Notes: a model not told the origin generated them from the sequence alone. A DNA stretch of 6,361 bases from Spirochaetales bacterium (GCA_007130265.1 SLST01000591.1:1-6361); one strand, 5' to 3'; positions 1 to 6,042 are shown, counted from the stretch's first letter. Made by a program: numbers and translations.

Positions 1-2
1 AC

Positions 3-233
3 GACGCGGCGAAGATGGAGTGGGTGAACCTCGTGAAGGCCGGTATCATCGACCCGGCGAAGGTCACTCGCAGCGCGCTGCAGAATGCGGCGTCGATCGC
101 CGGTCTGCTCCTGACGACCGAGTGCGCCATCTGCGATCTCCCGGAGAAGGAAGACGCAGGCGCTGCAGCTGCCGCGGCCGGTGGCGGCATGGGCGGTATG
201 GGCGGCATGGGCGGTATGGGCGGCATGATGTAA
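3..233 (+). CDS. groEL: Chaperonin GroEL (Hsp60), C-terminal end; 5' part outside window
   Basis: This is the last 76 residues of the 60-kDa chaperonin, the ATP-driven double-ring cage that folds proteins in the cytosol with GroES. The reading frame is open from base 3; the start lies upstream of the window, so the internal ATG at 15 is not the start. The equatorial-domain signature is clear: GIIDPAKVTRSALQNAASIAG, then LLLTTECAI and a DLPEKE segment, which match the end of known GroEL proteins. The tail is an Ala/Gly run followed by five GGM units and a final Met, the flexible C-terminal tail that points into the folding cavity. The gene ends with TAA and is followed seven bases later by a strong intrinsic terminator, so groEL is the last gene of its transcript. 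Nothing suggests truncation apart from the window edge. Confidence 0.97.
   Translation, partial: DAAKMEWVNLVKAGIIDPAKVTRSALQNAASIAGLLLTTECAICDLPEKEDAGAAAAAAGGGMGGMGGMGGMGGMM
183..227 (+). repeat. Five 9-bp tandem units encoding the GroEL GGM tail
   Basis: Five consecutive 9-bp units each encode Gly-Gly-Met. The second glycine codon alternates GGC, GGT, GGC, GGT, GGC, so the DNA has an 18-bp period laid over the 9-bp one. This is a coding repeat of the kind usual in GroEL tails, and its unit number may vary between strains by slippage. Confidence 0.9.
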
Positions 234-239
234 CCGCAA

Positions 240-272
240 GGGGAAGCCCAGGCTTCCCCTTTTTTTTCTTTT
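240..272 (+). terminator. Rho-independent terminator of groEL
   Basis: GGGGAAGC (240-247) pairs perfectly with GCTTCCCC (252-259) around a CCAG loop. The stem is followed at once by eight T, a C and four more T (260-272). A GC-rich 8-bp stem, a tetraloop and a long U-tract seven bases after the groEL stop codon make a textbook intrinsic terminator on the + strand. Its U-tract ends two bases before the Shine-Dalgarno of the next gene. Confidence 0.94.
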
Positions 273-285
273 CGAGAGGTGCGCG

Positions 286-579
286 GTGACGAGATCCCAG
301 TTCGTGTTCACCATCGGGTTTCAGGGCGACGCGGCAATCGTTGACAGGCGGGCGCAGCGTCGGTACGGAAAACTGACGACCATGGAACTCGCGGACGAAG
401 GGTTGTTGCGTGCCGCCTTCTGTTCCGCCATTTATTCCGAAGACGGGACGGAGATGGATCAGTTTGTCCGGTATTTTGCGGAGAAGACCGGAGCTGACGA
501 TGTGACTGCCGAGTATCTGAAGCGCCTGTTCGGCGTGTATACAGTCCCCGACGAGGTGAAGAAGATCGTCACGGTCTGA
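286..579 (+). CDS. Small protein of unknown function (97 aa) between groEL and yajC
   Basis: I do not recognise this family. The gene starts at a GTG preceded by GAGAGGT (274-280) at five-base spacing and ends with TGA. The protein has no signal peptide or membrane segment and looks like a small soluble alpha/beta protein. Residues 7-20 are strand-like (VFTIGFQGDAAIVD), followed by a basic stretch RRAQRRYGKL. A helical, hydrophobic segment (ELADEGLLRAAFCSAIYSED, about 34-53) follows, then a charged C-terminal half ending in a Val-rich segment. Protein-like composition, a fitting RBS and clean placement between the groEL terminator and the yajC promoter region support a real gene. An internal ATG at 381 would give a 65-residue form but has only a weak RBS and would drop the coherent N-terminus, so GTG 286 is preferred. 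The 14-bp gap after the terminator leaves no obvious room for its own promoter. Confidence 0.75.
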   Translation: MTRSQFVFTIGFQGDAAIVDRRAQRRYGKLTTMELADEGLLRAAFCSAIYSEDGTEMDQFVRYFAEKTGADDVTAEYLKRLFGVYTVPDEVKKIVTV

Positions 580-580
580 T

Positions 581-609
581 TTGACTGGGCATACCATTCG
601 TGCTACGTT
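581..609 (+). promoter_or_regulatory. Candidate extended -10 sigma70-type promoter for the yajC-secDF operon
   Basis: TTGACT (581-586, five of six bases of the -35 consensus) is followed by a 17-bp spacer and TACGTT (604-609). The -10 match is only three of six, but a TG dinucleotide one base upstream (601-602) makes it an extended -10 element. Transcription would begin near 616, about 20 bases before the yajC start, leaving room for its RBS. It lies just after the stop codon of the 97-aa gene and is the only decent promoter-like sequence in the gap. This is a consensus match only. Confidence 0.5.
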
Positions 610-636
610 GGCGAAAATCCGCAAGAGGAACGATTT

Positions 637-1044
637 ATGAATGAGTTATTGTCGAACCTGCCGCTCTTGATGGCGGCTCCAGGCGCCGATCCTGCGGCCG
701 GTGCAGGGTCCATACTCCCTACGCTTGTCACGTTCGGGCTGGTCTTCGTCATCTTCTACTTCCTGATCATCCGGCCGCAGAACAAGAAACAGAAGGAAAC
801 AAAGAAGATGCTCGCGTCGCTCAAGAAGGGTGACCGGGTCGTTTCCATCGGCGGTATCCACGGAACTATCCAGTCGATCAAGGACGACACCGTGGTGCTC
901 AGGATCGACGCAAACACGAAACTGACGTTTTCCCGCTCGGCGATCTCCAACGTGGTCGAGCAGAGCCGACCTTCGAAGAAGGCCGCGGCTGAAGCCCAGG
1001 CTGAGGTCGAAGACGACTCTGAGACCGACGAAGACGACGAGTAG
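637..1044 (+). CDS. yajC: Sec translocase accessory subunit YajC
   Basis: YajC is a small single-span inner-membrane protein that associates with SecDF at the SecYEG translocon. This 135-aa protein has one membrane segment at about residues 26-45, running into the family signature IIRPQNKKQKE (44-54). A short cytoplasmic domain with GDRVVSIGGIHGTI (65-78) follows, equivalent to the GD..V...GG..G.. motif of other YajC proteins. The C-terminus is very acidic: 10 of the last 13 residues are Asp or Glu, preceded by an Ala/Glu-rich linker. The ATG at 637 has AGAGGA (624-629) seven bases upstream. A roughly 25-residue N-terminal extension rich in Leu, Ala, Gly and Pro precedes the membrane segment. 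secD begins 25 bp downstream, the usual yajC-secD-secF order. The gene is probably the first of its operon, served by the candidate promoter at 581-609. Confidence 0.96.
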   Translation: MNELLSNLPLLMAAPGADPAAGAGSILPTLVTFGLVFVIFYFLIIRPQNKKQKETKKMLASLKKGDRVVSIGGIHGTIQSIKDDTVVLRIDANTKLTFSRSAISNVVEQSRPSKKAAAEAQAEVEDDSETDEDDE

Positions 1045-1069
1045 ACGGATTCCCGCTTCGGAGTGATTC

Positions 1070-2800
1070 ATGAGCAAGAGATTTCGATTCCTGCTGGTGC
1101 TGGCTCTTGTCGGCGTCAGCGCATACTTCCTCTACCCGACCATCCAGTGGTACTTCTTCATCCCGGAAGAAGACAAGGAGATGGCCGCCGGCAGCCGTGA
1201 ACAGGTTCGGGAGACTGCCCGTACCCAGGCGGATGCGGCACTGCGGGAGCTCACAGGCCTCATCGAGACTGACGAGGCGCAATCACTTCCGGAGCGATAT
1301 CGCTTTCTCATCGAGTCGGCCAGGACCAACTACCGCGTGCTCGGGTACGATATTCCCCGCGAGTGGAGCGTCGGCGACACGCTGCGGGGATTCCGTGATC
1401 GTCAGGAGATATTCGAGGTTCTCGAACGACACTACGCGGATGGGATCTTCGCGCTCAAGGATCTACAGAACCGGATCATCAACCTCGGGCTCGACCTTTC
1501 CGGCGGGATGAGCGTGGTTGTCCAGGCCGACGAGCAGAGTCTCGCGGAACGTCTCGGAAGGGAACCGTCGAGCGAGGAGCTCAGCGAAGCGCTTGACCTG
1601 GCCATGACGATCCTCATATCGCGGATCGACCAGTTCGGCGTGACCGAGCCGAGCGTCAGCCGTCAGGAAGGAAATCAGATCCTGATCGAAGTGCCCGGCG
1701 AGAGCGACCGCGGTCGTGTGGAGTCCTTTCTGCGAGGACGCGGGAGTCTCAACTTCCGCATCGTGGACAACGAGGCGACTGCCGCGTTGATCGACCTCCA
1801 GCAGCAGCAGCCGGGATTCGAGCCGGACGTCGACGGGGTCCCGGATTTCGTCCCCGCCGGGACGGTGATCGCGCCGTACGTCGTGCCTGATCAGTACGGT
1901 ATTCTGCGGTTCGTCCGCTATATCGCGATCAAGGAAGACATCAACGAGTTCGGGCTTCCGGGCGAGCATATCACCGAGGCTCGGGTTGGGACTGAGCCGC
2001 TGACCAACCAGCCGACGGTCAACTTCGTGCTCGACGGTCGCGGGTCCGAGCTCTTTGCGAATCTCACGCGCGGCAGTGTCGGCGAGAGCATGGCGATCGT
2101 CATGGACGGCCGCGTACGGACGAGTGCCGTCATCAACGAGCCGATCACCGGCGGCCAGGTGCGGATCACCGGGTTCAACCAGGACGAGGCACGCGACATC
2201 GCTACCGTGCTGCGTACCGCGGCGCTTCCGATCGACCTCGTGATCGTGAGCCAGCAGACCGTGGGAGCGGCACTCGGCGCGGATGCGGTGCAGGCCGGGC
2301 TCCGCGCGATCGGGGTGGGATTCGCCCTCGTGATCGTCTTCATGCTGATCTACTACCACGGAGCCGGGGCTATTGCAGACCTCGCGCTGGTGCTGAACCT
2401 CTTTTTCATCGTCAGTATTCTGAGCGTCTTCAACCTGACGCTTACCCTGACGAGCATCGCCGGCGTTATCCTTACCGTGGGTATGGCCGTAGACGCGAAC
2501 GTGATCATTTTCGAGCGTATCAGGGAAGAGTATCGTCTGGGCAAGAGCCCCCAGGCTGCGGTCAGAGCAGGTTTCGAGAAGGCGTTCTGGACGATCATGG
2601 ACGCCAATATCACCACTTTCATAGCGGCGCTGTTCCTGAGCCAGCTGGGCACCGGCCCGGTGCAGGGCTTCGCGATCACGCTCGCTGTGGGTATCGTCTC
2701 GTCGATGTTCACAGCGCTCTTCCTCTCCCGGCTTATTTTTGAGTTCGGGACCGAGGTACTGAAGCGGAGCAAGCTGAGCCTCGGATGGGGAGTACGATGA
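1070..2800 (+). CDS. secD: Protein translocase subunit SecD
   Basis: SecD pairs with SecF as an RND-type, proton-driven motor that pulls exported polypeptides out of SecYEG on the outer face of the inner membrane. The 576-aa protein has a first membrane segment at about 6-24 and the conserved LGLDLSGG motif at 139-146. The large periplasmic P1 region follows, ending near TVGAALGADAV. Five more membrane segments lie at roughly 411-432, 438-458, 460-482, 513-532 and 536-558. GMAVDAN (471-477) carries Asp475, the counterpart of the E. coli SecD Asp519 needed for proton coupling, and FERIREE (481-487) follows. The roughly 110 charged, helical residues between TM1 and DLSGG form a longer spacer than in compact SecD proteins and recall my memory of Treponema SecD. 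GGAG (1060-1063) lies six bases before the ATG. The stop codon overlaps the secF start in ATGA, which suggests translational coupling. Confidence 0.97.
   Translation: MSKRFRFLLVLALVGVSAYFLYPTIQWYFFIPEEDKEMAAGSREQVRETARTQADAALRELTGLIETDEAQSLPERYRFLIESARTNYRVLGYDIPREWSVGDTLRGFRDRQEIFEVLERHYADGIFALKDLQNRIINLGLDLSGGMSVVVQADEQSLAERLGREPSSEELSEALDLAMTILISRIDQFGVTEPSVSRQEGNQILIEVPGESDRGRVESFLRGRGSLNFRIVDNEATAALIDLQQQQPGFEPDVDGVPDFVPAGTVIAPYVVPDQYGILRFVRYIAIKEDINEFGLPGEHITEARVGTEPLTNQPTVNFVLDGRGSELFANLTRGSVGESMAIVMDGRVRTSAVINEPITGGQVRITGFNQDEARDIATVLRTAALPIDLVIVSQQTVGAALGADAVQAGLRAIGVGFALVIVFMLIYYHGAGAIADLALVLNLFFIVSILSVFNLTLTLTSIAGVILTVGMAVDANVIIFERIREEYRLGKSPQAAVRAGFEKAFWTIMDANITTFIAALFLSQLGTGPVQGFAITLAVGIVSSMFTALFLSRLIFEFGTEVLKRSKLSLGWGVR
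2787..2792 (+). promoter_or_regulatory. Ribosome binding site that sets the secF start at 2797
   Basis: GGGGAG lies four bases upstream of the ATG at 2797, which overlaps the secD stop as ATGA. The in-frame ATG at 2785 would add only Met-Gly-Ser-Thr and has no Shine-Dalgarno sequence ahead of it, so 2797 is preferred. Confidence 0.7.
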
Positions 2801-3882
2801 GGGTCATCAAGTTCACGAAGTTTCGGTTTATTATGATAGCCGTTTCGGTAGCCCTGATCGCGGGAGGGCTCGTCGCAACCGTTGCGCGCGGCGGATTCAA
2901 CCTCGGTGTGGACTTCCAGCCCGGGTTGAGCCTTCGGGTGGCAATCGACAGCCCTGAGGCGGAGATCGAAGCGGTTCGCGCGGCCGTTGCGCCAATCGAC
3001 GGCACTCAGGTACAGACGGTGGGCCCTGCTGACGAGCGACAGTTCGTCGTGCGCGTGCGCGACGCCGGTGAAATCGACGAGTTCAGCTCCGCCATGAGCG
3101 AGCGGGTCGTGAGCACGCTGGAGTCCGCTTTCGGCGCCGGACGGATCAGCGAGCTCGAGTCCAACTACGTGGGGCCGCGCGTGAGCGAGGAGCTGACGCG
3201 CAATACCATCCTGCTCATCTCGCTTGCGATGGGGTTGATCCTTCTCTACATCTGGTTCCGATTTCGACTCGGGTACGCAGCAGCCTCGATATCCGCGCTG
3301 GTCCACGACGTAGCGTTCATCCTCGTGTTCATCGGCGCGTTTCAGATCGAGGTCTCCACCGCGACGATCGCGGCGATCCTCACCATCATCGGCTACTCGC
3401 TGAACGATACGATCGTCATCTTCGATCGAGTCCGCGAGAACGAGCAGGTGATGAGGGAGAGCGGTTTTGAGACGATCATCAACTCCAGCATCACTCAGAG
3501 TCTGAGCAGGACGCTGATCACCTCGATCACTACGCTGTTGGCGGTGGCTGCGATCTACGTCTTCGCGACCGGGACCGTGCAGCTGTTCGCCCTGAACCTC
3601 ATGGTGGGAGTCGTGATCGGAACCTACTCGTCGGTCTTCATCGCCTCACCGGTTCTGCTCGGGTGGCGGCGGACGGCGCGTAAGCGCAGGACGAAGAAGG
3701 AGTCCGAGCGTCGCGGTACCCCCGTCACCGCCCGACGGCTCGACGATGCGAAGGAAGCTGCTCCGGCCGCAGAGATCCAGGTCAGCGAAGCAGAAAAGGC
3801 GCGGGTCATCGAGGAACTGCGTCGCAAACGCGCAGCATCGAGCGGTCGAGGCACTTCCCGCGGCAAGCGGAAGAAGAAGTAG
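2797..3882 (+). CDS. secF: Protein translocase subunit SecF
   Basis: SecF is the partner of SecD in the proton-driven export motor of the inner membrane. The 361-aa protein has TM1 at about 11-31 and a short P1-like periplasmic domain. Five more membrane segments lie near 135-153, 161-182, 187-209, 239-258 and 264-288. The family motifs are present: HD at 170-171, GYSLNDT (199-205), FDRVREN (209-215) and SLSRTLITS (235-243). Asp204 and Arg238 sit 34 residues apart, exactly as the functional Asp213 and Arg247 of E. coli SecF. The usual GIDFTGG motif reads GVDFQPG (37-43), a departure in the last positions. After TM6 there is a 72-residue cytoplasmic tail (290-361) that is strongly basic at both ends and closes with GKRKKK, longer than the short tails usual in SecF. 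The start overlaps the secD stop by four bases. Confidence 0.97.
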   Translation: MRVIKFTKFRFIMIAVSVALIAGGLVATVARGGFNLGVDFQPGLSLRVAIDSPEAEIEAVRAAVAPIDGTQVQTVGPADERQFVVRVRDAGEIDEFSSAMSERVVSTLESAFGAGRISELESNYVGPRVSEELTRNTILLISLAMGLILLYIWFRFRLGYAAASISALVHDVAFILVFIGAFQIEVSTATIAAILTIIGYSLNDTIVIFDRVRENEQVMRESGFETIINSSITQSLSRTLITSITTLLAVAAIYVFATGTVQLFALNLMVGVVIGTYSSVFIASPVLLGWRRTARKRRTKKESERRGTPVTARRLDDAKEAAPAAEIQVSEAEKARVIEELRRKRAASSGRGTSRGKRKKK

Positions 3883-3900
3883 CCTGTCCCAAGAGGGAGT

Positions 3901-4638
3901 ATGGCGACGACACGGGAGAAAACAACCGAGGCCATCGAACACGACTTCATCGCGATCTGCAGATCCGCCTTTGGTGAGTCGTTGGAGTCGGTCATTGTGT
4001 ACGGAAGCTTTCTGCGGGAGACCTTCCGTCCCGGCTCATCGGACGTGAATTTGCTCATCATCGTGAAGCGAGGGCACGAGCCGTCGTTGCGAGCGTTTGG
4101 CCGCTTGGGGCGTCGCCTGATGCGTCGGCACCGGCTGACGCCGCTCGTGTTGACGCACCAGGAGTTCGTCCGTTCGGCAGACGTTTTCCCCATGGAGTAC
4201 CTGGACATCGTGGCGACGCATCGTGCGCTTCATGGGCCGGACGTGACCCGCGACCTCACCATCAGCCGCACGAATCTCCGCCACGAGATTGAACACCAGT
4301 TGCGCGGGAACCTCATGGCGCTTCGTCAGCTCGCAATAGCCGCCGGGCGTCCGCGTCCCTTCCGCAAGCACCTTCTCAAGCGCCGTCTCGAAGACTGGTC
4401 GGGATCGGTTTCGGCGATTCTCCGCGCGCTACTTCGGCTGCGCGGCGTTGAGGAGATCCCGACGGTGCCGGAACAACTCGTCGAAAGCGTGAACCGGGAG
4501 CTTGGACTGGAGTCCGGTCCCCTTTTGCGGCTTGCCGGAGGACGGGTCAATGAGCACCACGACAGCGTGGCGCTGATCGACGCTCTTCTCGAGCGCCTCG
4601 CCCGCCTCGTGGACATAGTAGATGCCGACCATGAATGA
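3901..4638 (+). CDS. Nucleotidyltransferase-like protein (DNA polymerase beta fold) with DxN in place of DxD
   Basis: The 245-aa protein carries a minimal-nucleotidyltransferase signature near its N-terminus. VIVYGSFLR (31-39) contains the Gly-Ser that binds the nucleotide triphosphate, and SSDVNLLIIV (46-55) aligns with the metal-binding SDxDLLV motif. Asp48 is kept, but the second acidic position is Asn50. The region RSADVFPMEYLDIVATHRALHG (about 91-112) and a basic helical stretch with LRHEIEHQLRGNLMALRQL are, as I recall, typical of an uncharacterised family of similar length. The C-terminal half is all helical and has no membrane segment, so the protein should be cytosolic. Natural substrate and activity are unknown; with the Asn it may be a catalytically weak or non-catalytic member. 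It begins 18 bp after secF, in the same frame past the secF stop. AGAGGG is only three bases upstream, but no other start fits. It overlaps the next gene. Confidence 0.85.
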   Translation: MATTREKTTEAIEHDFIAICRSAFGESLESVIVYGSFLRETFRPGSSDVNLLIIVKRGHEPSLRAFGRLGRRLMRRHRLTPLVLTHQEFVRSADVFPMEYLDIVATHRALHGPDVTRDLTISRTNLRHEIEHQLRGNLMALRQLAIAAGRPRPFRKHLLKRRLEDWSGSVSAILRALLRLRGVEEIPTVPEQLVESVNRELGLESGPLLRLAGGRVNEHHDSVALIDALLERLARLVDIVDADHE

Positions 4639-5440
4639 GCTGAAGGGATCGGGGGCCACGCGTCGTGGGTTGCCGTGCCGACGGTGGGCGCGGGTGGCGA
4701 TCCTCGTCACAACGCTGGTACTCGTGAGCGGCATGAGACTGGCGTCGCAGGAGCTCCCGCGGCCACGAGGGTTCGTGAACGATTTCGCCGGTGTGATCTC
4801 CGCTTCCGACGCGCGAGCGATGGAGGCGACGATTGCATCGTTGCGCGAGCAGACCGGAGCGGAGATCGCGGTCGTCACGGTGCGAAGCCACGAACCGCAT
4901 GCGACGATCGACGGGTTCGGGGTGGCGCTCGCTGAAGCCTGGGGCGTGGGCGCCTCCGCGGGAGACACCGGCGTCATTCTCATCCTCGCGCTCGAGGAAC
5001 GGCAGGTTCGGATTGAGGTCGGGTATGGCCTCGAGGGAGCTATACCGGACGGGCGAGCGGGATCACTGCTCGACACGTACGTGGTTCCTGATCTTCGTGA
5101 CGGTAACTACAGTGCGGGCCTCTTGAACGGAGTCGCAGCGATCACGCAGGTCGTAGCCGAGGAACTGGGCGTGAGCCTGACCGGTGTGTCCGCCGAAGCG
5201 CGGCCCGTTGCCCGACAGGGGGCGCCCACGGCCGGCGTCGATCTAAGCGATCTGGTCTACGTGCTCTTCCTGTTGCTCTTTGTCGGGGGCCGCTGGTTCT
5301 TCTGGCCGCTGCTGTTTGCTCGACGTCGCCGCGGCTTTTTCGGCGGCGGGTTCGGTTCGGCGGCTCGCGGGGGTTCAACGCGGTTCAGCGGATTCGGGGG
5401 CGGAGGATTCGGCGGCGGTGGGGCGTCTCGAGGGTTCTAG
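4622..5440 (+). CDS. TPM-domain membrane protein (YgcG-like)
   Basis: This 272-aa envelope protein begins with an Arg-rich N-terminus and a hydrophobic segment at about 24-37, read as a signal peptide or signal anchor; the cleavage site is unclear. Residues 51 to about 170 form a TPM domain. It starts with FVNDFAGVIS and continues through EIAVVTVRS, the strand pair GDTGVILILALEERQVRIEVGYGLEGAIPD, and VVPDLRDGNYSAGLLNGV, all typical of the family. A second membrane segment (about 211-233) is followed by RRRR. The tail then becomes Gly/Phe-rich, ending GGGGFGGGGASRGF, which is characteristic of YgcG-type proteins. The domain should face the periplasm. Related domains have been described as phosphatases in plants, but the bacterial role is unsettled. 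The start overlaps the previous gene by 17 bases (ATG 4622) or 8 (ATG 4631, three residues shorter). Neither has a strong RBS, which suggests translational coupling. lemA follows 17 bp later. Confidence 0.9.
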   Translation: MPTMNELKGSGATRRGLPCRRWARVAILVTTLVLVSGMRLASQELPRPRGFVNDFAGVISASDARAMEATIASLREQTGAEIAVVTVRSHEPHATIDGFGVALAEAWGVGASAGDTGVILILALEERQVRIEVGYGLEGAIPDGRAGSLLDTYVVPDLRDGNYSAGLLNGVAAITQVVAEELGVSLTGVSAEARPVARQGAPTAGVDLSDLVYVLFLLLFVGGRWFFWPLLFARRRRGFFGGGFGSAARGGSTRFSGFGGGGFGGGGASRGF

Positions 5441-5447
5441 TGCCGGT

Positions 5448-5454
5448 AGGAGAG
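5448..5454 (+). promoter_or_regulatory. Ribosome binding site that sets the lemA start at 5458
   Basis: AGGAGAG lies three bases before the ATG at 5458 (core AGGAG at five-base spacing). An in-frame GTG at 5440 overlapping the previous stop codon would add six residues. It would place this good Shine-Dalgarno inside the coding region and has none of its own, so 5458 is chosen. Confidence 0.75.
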
Positions 5455-5457
5455 ATT

Positions 5458-6042
5458 ATGGCTGGTAGCTCGAAGAAATGGATCGCGCCGGTGGCGATCG
5501 TCGTGATCGTCCTGGTTATCGGTATCTTCTGGTTCGTCGGACAGCAGAACTCGCTGATCAGACTCGAGGAGGGTATCGACGCGTCATGGAGCGAGGTGGA
5601 CAACCAGCTGCAACGCCGCAGCGATCTCATACCCAACCTTGTGGCAACGGTGCGCGGTTTCGCTGACCAGGAACAGGCGGTCTTTGGACAGATTGCCGAC
5701 GCCCGGGCGCGGCTTGCGGGCGCGGAGACGGTGGCCGAGACCGCGGAGAGTTACGGTGAGCTGCAGAGCGCGTTGTCGCGGCTGCTGGTGATCGTCGAGA
5801 GCTATCCCGAGCTGCGCTCCAACGAGAACTTCATCAGACTCCAGGACGAGCTCGCCGGGACGGAGAACCGCATCGCGGTAGCCCGTCGGCGCTACAACGA
5901 GTCGGTGAGGGAGTTCAATACGCGGATCAGACTCTTTCCGGCACGGATGGTCGCAAACCGGCTTGGGCTGGTCGCACGCGACTACTTCGAGATTGAGGAT
6001 GCGGCTCGCGAGGTTCCCCGGGTCGACTTCGGCGGGAGCTGA
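5458..6042 (+). CDS. lemA: LemA family membrane protein
   Basis: The 194-aa protein is a full-length LemA family member. A positively charged N-terminus (SSKKW) leads into one membrane segment at about 9-28, and the rest is helical. Family motifs are clear: LIRLEEGIDASWSEVDNQL with RRSDLIPNL (53-61), then the central helix with DARARLAG. SYPELRSNENFIRLQDEL, GTENRIAVARRRYNESV (134-150) and REFNTRIRLFP (151-161) complete the set. LemA proteins are anchored by the N-terminal segment, with a long helical bundle outside it; their molecular role is not established. They are often encoded beside TPM-domain proteins, as here, which suggests the two act together at the membrane. The ATG at 5458 has a good RBS. 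The protein ends PRVDFGGS. The next gene begins 42 bp later without a terminator between. Confidence 0.95.
   Translation: MAGSSKKWIAPVAIVVIVLVIGIFWFVGQQNSLIRLEEGIDASWSEVDNQLQRRSDLIPNLVATVRGFADQEQAVFGQIADARARLAGAETVAETAESYGELQSALSRLLVIVESYPELRSNENFIRLQDELAGTENRIAVARRRYNESVREFNTRIRLFPARMVANRLGLVARDYFEIEDAAREVPRVDFGGS

Noticed and set aside
341..369. Perfect TTGACA box followed 17 bp later by TACGGA inside the 97-aa gene
   Set aside because: The -10 half matches only two of six bases and has no extended -10 TG. It would serve only a truncated internal ATG with a weak RBS. In GC-rich coding DNA a single -35 match is expected by chance.
64..624. Long open frame on the - strand (186 codons) across the groEL end and the small gene
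   Set aside because: It runs through the terminator and antisense to two supported genes. Its translation is rich in Arg and Pro with low-complexity repeats from the GGM DNA, so it is a shadow frame.
1463..2359. 298-codon open frame on the - strand inside secD
   Set aside because: It is antisense to strongly conserved secD. Its composition (His, Arg, Asp-rich, no recognisable motif) is typical of reverse-frame shadows in GC-rich genes.
2353..3306. 317-codon open frame on the - strand across the secD/secF junction
   Set aside because: It lies wholly antisense to two certain genes, shows no domain motif and has no RBS that I can see.
5339..5437. Gly-rich repetitive DNA at the end of the TPM gene considered as a tandem repeat element
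   Set aside because: It encodes the Gly/Phe-rich tail normal for YgcG-type proteins, and the units are irregular, so no separate repeat element is supported.
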